From: Tachypleus tridentatus
Lineage: Eukaryota > Arthropoda > Merostomata > Xiphosura > Limulidae
NCBI RefSeq assembly: GCF_004210375.1
Contig: NC_134833.1
Span: 144,824,127-144,888,126, forward strand
Direction: 5' to 3'
DNA: 64,000 nt
The translations under genes and the position numbers were made by a program. This document shows, piece by piece, positions 1-15,400 of this stretch. The notes beneath the pieces were generated by a model. It worked only from the letters and a program-made list of their open reading frames with translations, had not been told where the DNA came from and did not search any database. Position 1 is the stretch's first letter. Every line of letters starts with the position of its first letter.

Positions 1-297
1 TGAATTTATGAACTATAGTTTTTGCTTTTTCACTGATTAAAAAAAAAATCTCCCAAAACTTCCTTTGCGTTTTAGTAATGATAACAGTTGTTTAAGAATA
101 ATGTAAGACAAAGAGGGATGGTGGGTGTTCATTGAAAATGTAAATAGCTGAACAGTAAGCCTAAAAATATACTAAACAAGAGTCGACAAAACGTGCCTTA
201 CTTGTAACTTCAAATTCAATTTATAATATCGTTAGCGGCTGCCAAACACCGTTTTTAATGTTTATAGTTACTTAGTGTGTATACCTTCATTTGACAG

Positions 298-471
298 CAG
301 CTTCCTATGCTGATAAACACGGAGCTTGTCCAGAAATTGTGGAAGATCAGAGCGTTGACCACGACTCGTGTGCACGCGACTGTGATCACGACTATGAGTG
401 TCCAAACACCTTTAAATGTTGTCCTAGTTCCTGTGGTGGCGCTGTTTGTGTGGAACCCTTCCTGGGTAGAA
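298..471 (+). CDS. sas: sas exon: WAP four-disulfide-core domain
   Basis: Residues 1-58 of the in-window protein. Eight cysteines are spaced as in a WAP core, including the KCC pair and the following CGG segment, between an opening CPEI and a closing CVEP. WAP domains are extracellular and often inhibit proteases; no function is claimed here. The acceptor follows a CAG at 295-297 (an alternative AG ends at 300). The donor is GTAAGT at 472, phase 1. No signal peptide lies just upstream in frame, so earlier exons must exist to the left. Confidence 0.78.
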
Positions 472-3400
472 GTAAGTTCCAAAAGAGCACGACATTCTTT
501 AAGTATACTGTGTCTGAACAGCAAAGTTGAATATTTTGTTGGCTGTAATATTACTTCCGTATTTGTCAACAAATACATTACCAGAAGTGAATACATATCT
601 ATGATGTTGTCATAATCAAATAGGCATGGCATGGCTAGGTGGTTAGGGCACTTGGCTCGTAATCTGAGGGTCGCGAGTTCGAATCCCCGTCGCACCAAAC
701 ATCCTCGCCCTTTCAGTCGTGGGGACGTTATTATGTAACGGTCGATCCCAATATTCTTTGGTTTAAAGAGTAGCCTAAGAGTTGGGGGTGGGTGGTAATA
801 ACTAGCTACCTTCCCTCTGATCTTACACTGCTAAATTAGGAACGGTTAGCGCAGATAACCCTCGTGTAGATTTGCCCGAGATTCAAACCAAAAGCATAAT
901 CAAATATGACTGGTTTCAACTTGTGACTAGATAAGAAACGGGTAATTACTGACCATATTTTGTTATACCTGTTTATTACGCTGTTCGGTATTAACGCTTC
1001 TTGTCGCAGACTATTCACTTTAAAATTACTTTTGAGAAACTTTACATGTTTTGCTTCCATTTTATTTAGATCAAAATATATTGCAGAAGTAAAAAGTATG
1101 ACAAAATGTAATAGTGTATAATGTGTACATTAGAATGTACATTAGAAATAATGTATGGAAATAAATAGCAATGTATGATAACGGTACATAAGATTAAAAC
1201 TAGCCTATAGAATAATAAGGCTAATTCGGTATAGCAATTACGTAATAATATACGTAATTAAGCAACAAAACTGGAACCTATAATAGTTAGAATTGGTCGC
1301 CAACAGTGTTTTCGATCATCGTTCTAAGGATATTTGCTCGCCATATTTGAGCAGCTTAGGAGATGTATATTATTTCTAAATCCATATACTAAGCTAAAAT
1401 TACAAAGCAATATTCAACAGTATGACAAATACTAGTTATAACAGTCAACAACATCAAAACATATATATTTCAAATTTTTTAATCAATGCTGTTAACGAAA
1501 CTAAATACTAATACAGAATAATAACACTGTTTTGTTCCATCAGTCACACTTCTATTTGTTAACAATGCTGTTTGATATGTATCACGAGTTGAACAGCACA
1601 ATTCATTCTAAGGTTAACCCACTGAGTATTTTCACAAGCACTTACCATACCAGAAGAAAACAAAAGTCGCAAGAACTATTTGTTTGGCTTTATTTTGTGA
1701 AATTAAAAGTAGTTCCTGTGCATTAATACATCTAAAAATTGTGAGAATACTTAGCACGTTATATATGGTAGTTCGAAATGGGTTATTGCAATTTTAGTTT
1801 CGTTTTCTACTATTTTCAGTATGAATTAATATGAAACGTTACATGTGTTAACTTCAGTCGTATAGTTCACTTACATTTGATGTTAGTTTGAAACAGTTGA
1901 ACTACTATCAACGAATGATAGTCAGGACTTCGTTAAAGTAATGTAACTCTGATGGCTGGTTCCAGCCCAGGTCGTTCTGAAGAGAAAATTTTTAGTTGTT
2001 TTTGCTCTTAGGAAAAAAAATGTGAACTCTCTCAACGCTATAGATCCCCTTCAGAGCAATGTCAAGGTCACATATAGGAACACTTTATAACCTGTATTTT
2101 AGTCTTGAAGTATGGTATACTAAATAATGTCAAGAAATGGATGCGCAACAAAATCGACACTATTATAATGTATTTTGAAAATAAATCCACCAATGTTTGT
2201 TTTACTGCACGCACCTTATAAGCTCTGAACTTAATCATGTGTTATTACATCAGGCATATATCTATAAACACGGTTTATGTAATAAATGAAATACAAGTAG
2301 TGGCATAAATCACATGATTTTGTGTATGTACATTTTCAAATAATGAAAACAATTCTAAGATAATCGTGTTTAGGAACATGTATATTGTTTGAGAAAGGCG
2401 TTTTTCGTACTTACATGGCAATTCTTGAAACCCAAGAATCCTTTCCATATTTTATTTTACTATTTCATCGAATTACTCCCATTCTAATCTCACGAGGTGA
2501 TCTATATATCTTTTACTCAGTATGATTTTTGTTCCTTCAGATATCTGTGAACAAGTGTATTGTGGACCAAACGCAGAGTGTGTTTTAGAAGGTCCTGCAC
2601 CATCTTGTGTCTGTCGACAGGGATTCGAGGGAGACCCCAATGATATCAGTAGAGGCTGTGCACCCGGTACGATTTAGGGTTATTGCTATACAGTGTTTCT
2701 CTTTCAAAGAAACATATAATTATTTATTATCATTTCACAGAGCATAGGAGAACCATAACATCTCTGGACTGTATAGAATAAATAAACTAAATAACAAAGC
2801 ATTTTACAAAGCGAAAGAGAACCATAACATCTCTGGACTGAAGGGAATAAATAAACTAAATAACAAAGCATTTCACAAAGCGAAAGAGAACCATAACATC
2901 TCTGGACTGTATGGAATAAATAAACTAAGTAATAAAGCATTTCACAAAGCGAAAGAGAACCATAACATCTCTGGACTGTATGGAATAAATAAACTAAGTA
3001 ATAAAGCATTTCACAAAGCGAAAGAGAACTATAACATCTCTGGACTGTATGGAATAAATAAACTAAATAACAGAGCATTTCACAAAGCGAAAGAGAACCA
3101 TAACATCTCTGGACTGTAGGGAATAAATAAACTAAATAATAAAGCATTTCACAAAGTGAAAGAGAACCATAACATCTCTGGACTGAAGGGAATAAATAAA
3201 CTAAATAACAAAGCATTTCACAAAGCAAAAGAGAACCATAACATCTCTGGACTGTAGGGAATAAATAAACTAAATAACAAAGCATTTCACAAAGCGAAAG
3301 AGAACCATAACATCTCTAGACTGTATGGAATAAATAAACTAAATAACAAAGCATTTTACAAAGCGAAAGAGAACCATAACATCTCTGGACTGTATGGAAT

Positions 3401-6400
3401 AAATAAACTAAATAATAAAGCATTTCACAAAGCGAAAGAGAACCATAACATCTCTGGACTGTAGGGAATAAATGAACTAAATAATAAAGTATTAATATCA
3501 TATCATTGTATCGTACGTTTGCGTGTGTGTGAAGGGTAGTGGTTAGACGTTATACATACTTTTACTTTCAAATATATCACGCCTGTTGAGAGAAATATTG
3601 ATTTTTTCCCTGTAAAAATAGCATATTCTTAATAGCCTTTTATGGAAATCATTATTTATATTGAAACCATTTATGTATGTAAACTTAATTTTGATCGATA
3701 TTTGTAAGTGATCTCTAAATTAGGACTATAAAATGATGCAAATAAACTGCTTTTATATTTAAAGTGATTTTATATCATAAATGTACGATTCATTAAAATC
3801 ACGTGTTTAAAAGTTTGTCTCTCATTGAAACCTTTGCTGATTAATACGTCTCTTAACATTCAAATTGTGTATATATCTTTTTAATTTTATTTTATAGCCA
3901 CAGCAGAAGAACGAGAGCTTTTACAAGTTTGTGTGTTTAAAAACGTCACCTATAAAGTTGGAGAGGAGTTCAATGATGGTTGTGAACACAGATGTATATG
4001 TGAAGACACTACAGAGGTGCGATGTCAAGACCGATGCTCTTTTCACTTTGATCAAAAACAAATTGAGGATCCCCTCTGTGAAATTATATCGGATCCTCAA
4101 GATAACTGTTGCGAGATCGTCGCTTGTGAATCATCTGACGAGAATGTTACTACAGTAGTGTCTCCCCCTATGGGCTTTGAAAATAAATATCGAGTTATGA
4201 AAAAAATCCAGAAGGAAAAGCTATCGACCAAACCTGACTGGATGGATAGAGGGCAGCAAGGAATCGCCACAGAGACTATGATGGAGGTGGATAAAGAACC
4301 AACTGAAAAGAACAGTCATGTGACGAATGTACTGTTTGGAGCTGATGAAGCAAAGGATAACGATCTCTTGGATGAAGAAAAGACTACAAGAAACCAAACA
4401 ATGGAAATGAAGATGAAGAATTCGACCGACGAGAATGACGACAACAAAGGAGTGAAGCTGGATGGATCTCCAAGTGTCCAACCAGGGAATAACCAGGAAG
4501 TGGCAACACAACTGACGATTTCTGATGACAATGACGTCACTGATAAGTCAGATAGTGTGGAAAATATTAATGGTGTGGATGTAACAGAGGAAACGACCAT
4601 AGAAGAAGACAATATAGCAAATACTTCATCGAATTCCGGAAGCTTTAAAGGCACACGTATATTAACTTATGATTTTTATTTTCTCTCTTTTTATGTAGTA
4701 TGATGATTCAGTGTGTTACCTCAGATGTATGGGTGAGGTTATTCGAAAACAAATTATATATGTATGTGTATTATGATGATAATTCTAATTTCTTTAGCTA
4801 GTGTATATAATTACTTCCACAAACTGGAATGTGGGTTGGCCTTGTGGTAGTGTCATAAATATTCCCTGTACTTTAACCTGTAAGTGTGTTATAAGAATGG
4901 TAGTTAGTCAGTGCATTGGTTTTTGGTTGGTGGTGGTAGGTTACTGCAGAGCTTTGTCATAAATATAAGCTACTAATACCAGTACATTGGAAGATGTAAT
5001 AAATTTTTATTTCACTCTTTTTTTCACAATTTACAATCTTACAAAAAAAATCAAAACGCAATATAGGAAAAATTAAGTATTTATTAAGTAACGTTCAAAA
5101 TCTTCACAAAAAAAAATAACTTTATCGTTGGTGTTAGATTGTTTACTGTGGTATTATGTGAAACAATTTCTCTCTGGCCCGAAAAGAAGATAAACGATTA
5201 GGTAATAACAAAATATGCACAGCGTTTCGGTTTTGATCCTCTAATACGATTGTCTGTTTTTAGGTCTTAAGGTCCCAGTGAGACAGGATGGTTGCAAATT
5301 CAAGAACGAGACATACAAAACTGGAGAAAGGTTTATGGATGGTTGTGAAGGTTCGTGTACTTGCGAAGGAGGAGGCCGAATTGTATGTGTACCTCGCTGT
5401 TCCCTGGTGGTGACTAGTGGCCCCAACTGCAGGGAATTACCCGATCCTAGCGACTCCTGTTGTCGTATCATGGTCTGCGATCCCGAAGGCCCATCTCAAA
5501 ATCTTCCTGATCTTACTGGTAAGAGTGCCAGTTTGTGATGGAGTCAGATTCTGCTGACTTAAGTTCAAAAATAAATAGGTGTTTTTATTTTTTAAATAAA
5601 ATACGTTATTCGTAAGCCTCAACTTACCAAATTATTTTTATGTCGTTTACTATCAATAGGAGTCAACATACCGTATCGTAATGAGTAATTTCATGTTTTT
5701 TGCTGCTTACAACACCTGCTGTAAAAACATTTAGTAAAATTACTCGTGTTTTATATGAGAATTCCAGCAGTAAGTAAGTGAGTTCAGCCATAATTCATGA
5801 TATTCTTGTTTACGTTCTCGTGTGTCATCGTGTTGTTATTAGAGCCCTGTAACCAACAAAGCAGAGCAGTTTGGTGTCTTATTAGGTTAGAAAAGAGGGG
5901 GTAATTGTAATGGGACCCATGTCGACCAAGTCGATAATTCCAGGATTATTACTGAAAGAACTGTTTTACAATCAAACAAAAATAGAACTGTGAAGAATAA
6001 ACTGATATCTGATATTAATTTCGTGGAACTTTCATCCCTAAAATGAAATCTCTTTTTCACGCAACTAAAGTCTGACAAATAACACTAACGTACGTTCAAT
6101 TTGGAATGCTTTTTAAATTTTCCATTAAATGCCCATTCGGTTGTTTTAAATAGTTTGGGTCATTTGTTTTGGTTTTAATATGCCCTATGATTTTAACCAA
6201 CATAGTCTGTTTACCGTATCAATTCTGAAAACGTTTAAGGAAATTTATGAAAAACAAAAATGTAAACTTTAGTAATAAAGCTTTTGGTGCACAGAATATA
6301 AGAAAGAACATCGATTAAGAGGCCTTTGAAAATTACACCTAATTGTTTGGCTTTGGTTTTGTTAATGGCGTAGGATTCTTTGGTCGATAGGTCTGTTGGT

Positions 6401-9400
6401 GAAGATCGAATCTGCTGAGGCCTTGAACGCGAGTGTTGTCCGACTCCGTGTTGCCATCACTCCAGACAACACGAACACAGAGCACTCTGATACGGTGATC
6501 CAAGTATGGTATGCACATACCACTGAATCCAGACAAGATCAAAGTGACAACAAGTGGATGAAACAGAAGTTCTTCCTGAGAGATCTTCTTCTGGTCGAAC
6601 CAGGAGTTTATGATGTTAACATTCGTGACTTGGAACCGAATTCTCAGTACTATATGAAGGTGATGAAACAACCTAAGGGAGGCCTGGTAGACACTGTTCC
6701 AGCAGGAGCTCTGTTCAGCAACACTGTGAGTGTGAAGACGTTCCCTCCACGTAAGTATGACCAAATTAGAAATGAGACTAATTACAACCAACCAAAACTA
6801 TAAACGGAGAACAGATCTAAAATAGATGTACTAGTAATTACCACCACAATTAAAGGCATAAGTACAGCGAATCTAAACTATCGGTGCTTGTAACTAAGAC
6901 CAAAAATTAAAGATGTAAATGAAACCAAAACTACAGATGTAACTGCAATCAGCCGAAACTAGAAGTTAGTGTAGGTACAACCAATCAAAAAAATAAAGTT
7001 GAGCGTATGTGTGATCAACCAAAACACTAGACGAACTTCAATTATACGATCAAACCACAACTAGAGATATATCATTCTTCTCTAAAATAATTATCGTAGA
7101 CTGAACTCAAGTAAAAAAAATATACATTAAAGTACACCTAGAATTAAAGGTCAAAGAAATACAATAACTACGACACGATATCTTGTAGTTCTATGCTACA
7201 TTATCCATATTATCACGTCTACATTTATTTCTGTTTGTCTTCCAAAGGAGTAGAAAATAATTAAAAAAATGCTGGCTTTTATTTGAAAAATCACAAACAT
7301 TTTCATCATCATAATATTAAAATTATTTGGCTTGAAGAAGGTCTAACAACTTTTATGTTAATGCGCACTCTTCTGGAAGATTTAAGAACCTTGTTCCGGC
7401 TTCAATGATTTTTGGACTTTTATAAACAATCTGTGCAATGCGAGTGTTTTTGTAACTCGGTTATTTAAGAACTTTGTGAATGTTTAACTTATAATCATAC
7501 TGAACAAGACCAGTTTATCTGTTCTGGTATTACAACATCAAAATTGAAAGATCCAACTGCAATAGCATAAATAAAGTTTCGTAAGCGTCAGGTGTTAGTT
7601 TTAGGAATAAAAGAAAAATTTGGAGGCAACTGCAGTCGCAAGCTTTGATCTGTAACATATACGTAATCTTTCCGTGCTGATTGCAGATTTTAGGGTCCAA
7701 GGTTCGAGTCATGTTACCACAAGAAATAAACCGCTCGCCGTGGGTTCCTTTGGAGGGTAGTGGTCAAACCCCACTATTCGGTGAGACAAGAGCAGTGCAA
7801 GCGTTGGCTGTGGGTGCTGTTCTAATCTTTCGACTCAAAATTAGGAACGGGTAAAGTAGTGCAAATAGCACCCATGTAGCTTTGCGCGAAATCCAGTAAA
7901 CAAACCAAACGGTTTAAACTTAAAGAATGCGATGCGCTAATAACCGAAAACAAATAAAGAACAAGGATCATATAAAGTTTTGTAGAAAAAGAAATGTGTC
8001 TGCGTACGCGCGCGCGCGCGTAGTAATATCCATTTTTAATATACAATAAGAAATTATATAGTACTGAAAAGTAGTATGCAATGAAAACATCACTGAACTT
8101 TATCGTGTAACTATGAAAACTATTCTCTCTTACTACAGAGGTGCAGGGAGTTTTCCAGGGATGTTTCCATCACAACAAGAACTACGACCTCGGGCAGGTG
8201 TTTTACGACGGCTGTGAGTTGAAGTGTGTGTGCAGAGAAGAAGGTCGTATTTACTGTCAAGATAGATGTGAAATTTACATAGATACTGTAGGATATGAAG
8301 ATTGCAAGTGGGGACCAGCGCCAGATGATCCATGTTGTACCATTCCCTATTGCGGAGACCAGATCGACGAACTGAATAAAATGACTGGTAAGGAAAAAGG
8401 AAACAAAATTATTCACATGTAAATGCATATAAAGATTTATTATCAATTTCCTAGTTGGTTTGAACCTTATATTGATCAAAATACTGATCTACGTTCTTGA
8501 CTGTACTTGGCTTATTAGCCATGTCTTACTTGTACGTTCTTGACTGTACTTGGCTTATTAGCCATGTCTTACTTTTACGTTCTTGACTGTACCCTGGCTT
8601 ATTGGCCATGTCTTACTTTTACGTTCTTGACTGTACCTGGCTTAATAGCCATGTTTTACTTGTACGTTCTTGACTGTACCTGGCTTAATAGCCATGTTTT
8701 ACTTGTACGTTCTTGACTGTACCTGGCTTAATAGCCATGTTTTACTTGTACGTTCTTGACTGTACCTGGCTTAATAGCCATGTTTTACTTGTACGTTCTT
8801 GACTGTACCTGGCTTAATAGCCATGTTTTACTTGTACGTTCTTGACTGTACCTGGCTTAATAGCCATGTCTTACTTGTACGTTCTTGACTGTACCTGGCT
8901 TAATAGCCATGTTTTACTTGTACGTTCTTGACTGTACCTGGCTTAATAGCCATGTCTTACTTGTACGTTCTTGACTGTACCTGGCTTAATAGCCATGTCT
9001 TACTTGTACGTTCTTGACTGTACCTGGCTTAATAGCCATGTCTTACTTGTACGTTCTTGACTGTACCTGGCTTAATAGCCATGTCTTACTTGTACGTTCT
9101 TGACTGTACCTGGCTTAATAGCCATGTCTTACTTGTAAGTTCTTGACTGTACCTGGCTTAATAGCCATGTCTTACTTGTAAGTTCTTGACTGTACCTGGC
9201 TTAATAGCCATGTCTTACTTGTACGTTCTTGACTGTACCTGGCTTAATAGCCATGTCTTACTTGTACGTTCTTGACTGTACCTGGCTTATTGGCCATGTC
9301 TTACTTTTACGTTCTTGACTGTACCTGGCTTATTAGCCATGTCTTAATTACACATTACTCACTACATAATTCCAGGGAGATTTCTAGGGACATTCACACA

Positions 9401-12400
9401 CATTGGGTTACATTACATATCAATATTAATATGATATGATGTATTTTTAATTTACCAGTTTAGAGACGAGCCTTTTACAAAGTACCTCATCAACTGTCTG
9501 TCTCAGACTCAAAAACGGCGACTTCTCTCCAGCTGAAAAATCGAACACAAAGGATTCTCATAATGAATAATGTTCTTAACTTTCACAATAAGTATAATTT
9601 TTGTCTAATAGGTTACCTTCAGATGTTGTGGAGACAGTAACTTGTAGTAGGTTTAAAAGAAAGCTTGATAGATATATAAATGACAAGGGCTAGCTTTAAT
9701 TTATATATTTAATATTTTTTCCTTGGAGAATGGGACAGCCGACATGGATCAATAGTTTTCTTGTTACCCCTAAACATTGTTATGTTATATAATTAAAATA
9801 TTTCATTAATATTCCATTAAAAAGTGCGGCCCAGCATGGCCAGGTGGTTAAGGCACTCGACTCGTAATCCGAGGGCCGCAGGTTCGAATCCCCATTATAC
9901 AAAACATGCTCGCCCTTTCAGCCGTGGGGCGTTAGAATGTGACGATCAATCCCATTATTCGATGGTAAAAGAGTAGCTCAAGAGCTGGCGGTTGGTGGTG
10001 ATGACTAGCTGCCTTTCCTCTAGTCTTATACTATTAAATTAGGGACGGCTAGCACAGATAGCCCTCGAGTAGCTTTGTGCGAAATTCAAAAAAACAAACA
10101 AACAAGCTTTGCGCGAAATTCAAATCAAACCAAACCATTAAAAAGTGAATAAATATTCTCGTCAGTCAATTGTTTTTTTTTTAATAATGTTATTTTTTGT
10201 TTCAGAAGCCCCTGCTTTACCTACTCCGCCACCACATGCTATGTGTTTATCAGAAGATGGAGTGCATCACCAGCTGGGTGACACGTGGGAACTAGAATCG
10301 GGTTGTAAACGGAGAGTGTGTACATGCGTTTTGAATTTCAAAGGCGTCACAATGGTCAAATGTGAAGGAGGGTGCCCACCAATCCCAGTTGATGCTCATC
10401 AGCCTAGTCCAGACTGCCCACAACCCGTTATGATCACACCAGATGACCCTTGCTTGTGCCCCTACATTGTCTGTAATAACGCTGTAAATAGTAAGTAAAG
10501 GAAAACCTAATCCCCAAGGTTACAAACATGACAGACTAATTTCCTCCCATACATGTTAGTCACCCGAATTCAGAATATACCAATTTATTATGGTAATCCG
10601 ATGTACTTGCTACACCTATCTAAATGAGGACTGAATCTCTGTACCACACTGAATCTTTGTTCCACTATGTCCAACTACTAATTTCAAAATTCACTTTTTG
10701 TCCCCTTTTCGGTAGCCATTTACTACAGTGCTGCCACCTGTTGGGTGTTACATTGTAATCTCCTTTGTGACTTCTGAGTTTATCTGTTTATCAGAGTTGT
10801 TTCATATTCGAAATATTCAACCGACAAAATATTTAAGTTACTGTAAAAAAAAGCCCAAAACATACTTTTATATCTCGTTAGCTACAGATAAAAATAATAT
10901 GATATTTTACTTGTTTTTACCTGTTTAACTAGATGTGATCAACAGCATTGTTTATTACCTATTTAAATATAGATGAGCGACACCATAGCTTACTACCTAA
11001 TTAAATATAGATGAGCGACACCATAGCTTACTACCTATTTAAGTACAACAGAGTTTACTACATATTTCAGCCGTGAAGGCGTTATAATGTGATGATAAAT
11101 AGTAGCTCAAGAGATAGCGGTAGGTGGTATCTAGCTGCCTTCTCTCTTACCTTTCACTGTTGAATTAGGGACGACTACCGCAGATAGGCCTCGTGAAGCT
11201 TTATTCAAATGAAACTATACCTCTTTGGGGTTTGCTTGGGATTAGGTTCTTTAGTTTATTTTTTATAGAATTTTTTCAGTTACACATGTACTTGAAACTG
11301 ATTGTTCATTTGCTATTAAAAATGTATCACAAGACAGAGTTAACTTCTCTATACTAATGACTTACGAATAAAAAGAATATTAACCTTTAACCAACGGGAA
11401 CGTTGTAGGTAGCAGCACTAATTGATGATGACCACCGATTAAACTTCACCAAATTATATGAAGTGTTGAATTTATATCACTGACTATGTTAAGCATAATA
11501 ATGTATATAATTTAGGTCTTATATCACTGACTATGTTAAGCATAATAATATATACAATTTAGGTTTTATATCACTGACTATGTTAAGCATAATAATGTAT
11601 ACAATTTAGGTTTTATATCACTGACTATGTTAAGCATAATAATGTATACAATTTAGGTTTTATATCACTGACTATGTTGAGCATAATAATGTATACAATT
11701 TAGGTTTTATATCACTGACTATGTTGAGCATAATAATGTATACAGTTTAGGTTTTATATCACTGACTATGTTAAGCATAATAATGTATACAATTTAGGTT
11801 TTATATCACTGACTATGTTGAGCATAATAATGTATACAGTTTAGGTTTTATATCACTGACTATGTTGAGCATAATAATGTATACAGTTTATGTTTTAAAG
11901 TGTAATAACAAAGTGCATAATTTTCCAGCCCTTAGTGCTCCCATGCCCATGTGCGAATTCAAAGACAAATCGTATCATGTTGGAGAAGAATTCTATGACA
12001 ACTGTAGAGCGGTTTGTCACTGTGGCCCTGATTTACAGGCCAACTGTGCCATTATTGAATGTCCTCATCACTTTGCACCTCATGTTAGTGAGTGTCTGGA
12101 ATGGGACATTGACCCAGATTTTGTTCCCAAGCCACCAAACTGTTGTCCACCTCCAAAATGTATAAATGGTAAGAATTATTAAAATGTTCTAAACTGTATT
12201 GTTGTATAATATGTTGAACTCAGCCCCAAAATGATATTTATGTTATTGAAATCAACCCTTAGAACAAGTTTGAGTTTCATATCGAATAACTTTGGGTCAA
12301 AATCGATCTAATATTTGTATATCATTGGAACTATCCACGTTACTCCATAATCTTAACATGATTTATGTTATAAATCACCTACATGTATGACTTTCTCATA

Positions 12401-15400
12401 TGTTTCATGTAGTGTTTACATATTTCACACGTTGAAAAAAATATGCAGGTTGCTAATACTTAAACCTACTTTTCCTACATGCTGTAAAAACATCCCAACA
12501 CACTTGCGAAACTTTCCTAATTGTCCATGTAGAGTATGTTAGAATTAGAGGACAAAAACAACACACCTTCTGGATAATTAAACTGATGATCTTTGCATGG
12601 AAAAATACCAACACAATTTCTGGATAATTAGGCAGGGAACCAGTTAGGTGAAATCTATGATCCATTAGTGTGACAAATTTCAAAATATTTGAATCCAAAG
12701 TAATTTTTTTAAATTAAAAATCTCAAATCATCTTCGTCTGCATTTTGTAATAATGAATTTAACTCGTATTGTTTCAGATGGTTCCTGTATGGTAAACGGT
12801 GTTCGATATAAAAATTTCCAACCCATTCCTGATGGCAAGAAAGATTGCGGTAGGCGTTGTGTCTGCGTCAATGGGAACGTTACTTGCGATAACAGGTGTC
12901 CCCCATTAGGGGATATTCCTCCTCCAAATTTACCTTGTCCACCATCTTTGGCATATAAAGGACAATACCCTGGTGATAAGTGTTGTATGCACTGGATGTG
13001 CAAAGAACAAGAACGTCAAGGTAGGGGTACAACAATGTGAACAAACCTAGTATATTACTGAAGGACATGCATAACACTTAAGAACAGTAGATGTTAAAGT
13101 TACATAATAATGAAGGCGGGAGTGAAATAGGAATTAATGAATTTTAAAATCCCACTCTGCGCGATGTGTTGATCTTTCAAGGTTTTATCACTAAGAAAAA
13201 AACATGTTTTAGAAAAGCTTTGAATTATCACAATTAAATCAGAAAGATATATATACTTGAAAAACCCGCCGTCTGTTTTTTTTTTGTTTTTTTAACTCCC
13301 TTAATATGATACTAACACCTTTTACAATTCAAAAATACCTAAACGTATCTCATAATCATAACTCTACACGTTTATAAAGAAACGAGATATTTGACGGAAA
13401 AACCAATCTAAGTGAACGGGTGTTAAGCAGCACGTGATCTTAGGCGGTCAACAAATATAAACGGGTTTATTGTTCGTAAGTTGTACCACTATGACTACAC
13501 CAAATAATGGCTTCTTTCTTTAATATTTTTAGTATATTTAAGATTAAAATGCTTGATAAAACAGAAAAGTTTACAATAGTTATGAATGGTTTGGCCGGAG
13601 TGTAATAACTAAAGGTCTTATTTCTACGTGTTCACTTGTGATTTGTTTGAAAGATCTAAAGTAGACCAAATAAGGAGTTACAAAATGTGTTCGCTGTCCA
13701 ATGTTTTATTGCATTCTAAAACGTAAGGGCAAGTCAAACAAACGAACAAAGAACTGTTATCTAATGCAATATCGTCGTTAGCTTTTTAAAACTAGAGTGG
13801 AATTGTTAGTTATTTTAGCATACAAGCAGTTTTATCTTGTAGCGTCAAAATATTTTCACAAGCTGCCCTAACGAGAAGCTAAAAAAATTAACTTCTTTTC
13901 TCTAAAATTCATTACATTATCTATAACGCTTGTTTCAGTGGATACAAGCACAGAAGGCCCATTGTGTAGCCATTCTGCTAAAGAATACAAGAATTACTGA
14001 AGCGAGACGTGTTTTTTGTTTTCAAATTTAATGTTCCTCGTGCGTTCCAAAATAAGATTAATTACTAGAATATGAGAGCTGTCTCGCGGCCACATATTTC
14101 ACGCTGTTTTACGTAACAACGCTATGATGATCTAATATAACGATAATTAAAAGAAAGCGTAAAGAAACCATTAGCACTAAAGTTTGGAATTTATATATTT
14201 GCAAATATATAATATAATATTCGGAAGCCCCTGGTGGTGAGCAGTCAAAGTAATCTGGTGGCTAGAGTATAATCAAGAGCTAAACATATGGAACTAAATC
14301 CTTCACGACACCGGCAATGGATGTAACTGTAACTTATGTTTGATTGTATTCTTATATATAACATAAATTTATTAAAGCAGTCGGGCCTTACTGTTTCGTG
14401 TTTAATAAAACTTTGATAAAACAAACTAAACGAAACCTAAACTTTATCAATATTTCATTATCTCTTTCTAAAACGTTTTAAAGAAGGGTTATGTTGTTCG
14501 GTAATCATTATATTATTAACAGTTGTTTACCCACCAATCAGATGGCATCGGTACACAGGTTCAGCTGCGATCAAATTGTTATGAAAACGTATTAGCAATC
14601 CTTCGCAGAAAATAATAATGATTTTCCATGGTGATCTTATCCTTGTATCCAAAGGTAGCTGATGAAGCCAATCAAGAATCGGTAGCTTGGGCACGTGTTA
14701 ACGAGTTGGTTCTGGATTGTTGAGATGTTGTTTTCATGGTGTGTGTGTGTGCTTGGGTTCCCTTCATTATGCTACATGAGGATAATTTAAAAAACTTGTT
14801 TTTTTAATAATATTTTTCCTCCATTTTTACGAATTTGACAGCCATTTCAATCTCGCGCTTAGAACCGACGAATAACCGACTCATCAACCCAATAAAACCA
14901 ATGAAATAACTCCATGCCTGGAATGGAGAACTTTTGTGGCATAGTTCATGTAACCATTGATCATGAAGTGTCAACTAAGATTCTGAAAAGAAATAGCATA
15001 TTACGTAATTATTGAATCGACCAAACACAAGGAGCGAGCACACGAGTTGAGCAGTATTCAAATTATTGCAGTTGATGCGTCCATCAGTCATGAGGCCCCA
15101 GCTCATTGGCTTAACAGCAACCATTAGATTGCAAGTAGTGTTGTATCCTCCAATAAAGATAATTGAAAATAAAAACTTTCAAACCATAAATTCAACAACA
15201 ATCGATTGATTAGTTAGTTTATCCACCAACTAAAATATCTAGGGCATTTCTAACATACACTAAATTCGATTTTAGTGACTTTAATTTTATTTCCTAGTAG
15301 TTATTTTGTGAAAACACAAGCACTTGTAAAGCACCGAATCCATAGTGAGTACAACTGACTTTGACATTTGTGAAGCATGAACCATTACTTATAAACCATT

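Noticed and set aside
2704..3501. Long minus-strand ORFs with a 23-residue repeat
   Set aside because: They are the reverse reading of a 69-bp intronic minisatellite whose unit is divisible by 3. There is no signal, domain or splice context.
4221..4654. Minus-strand ORFs opposite the acidic linker
   Set aside because: Shadow frames of the well-supported plus-strand exon.
6374..6390. Upstream acceptor TAG at 6,371-6,373 for FN3-1
   Set aside because: Using it would require a phase-2 start, but the upstream donor is phase 1.
8490..9345. Regular 43-bp repeats resembling a CRISPR array
   Set aside because: Copies are directly contiguous without spacers, in an intron of a eukaryotic gene.
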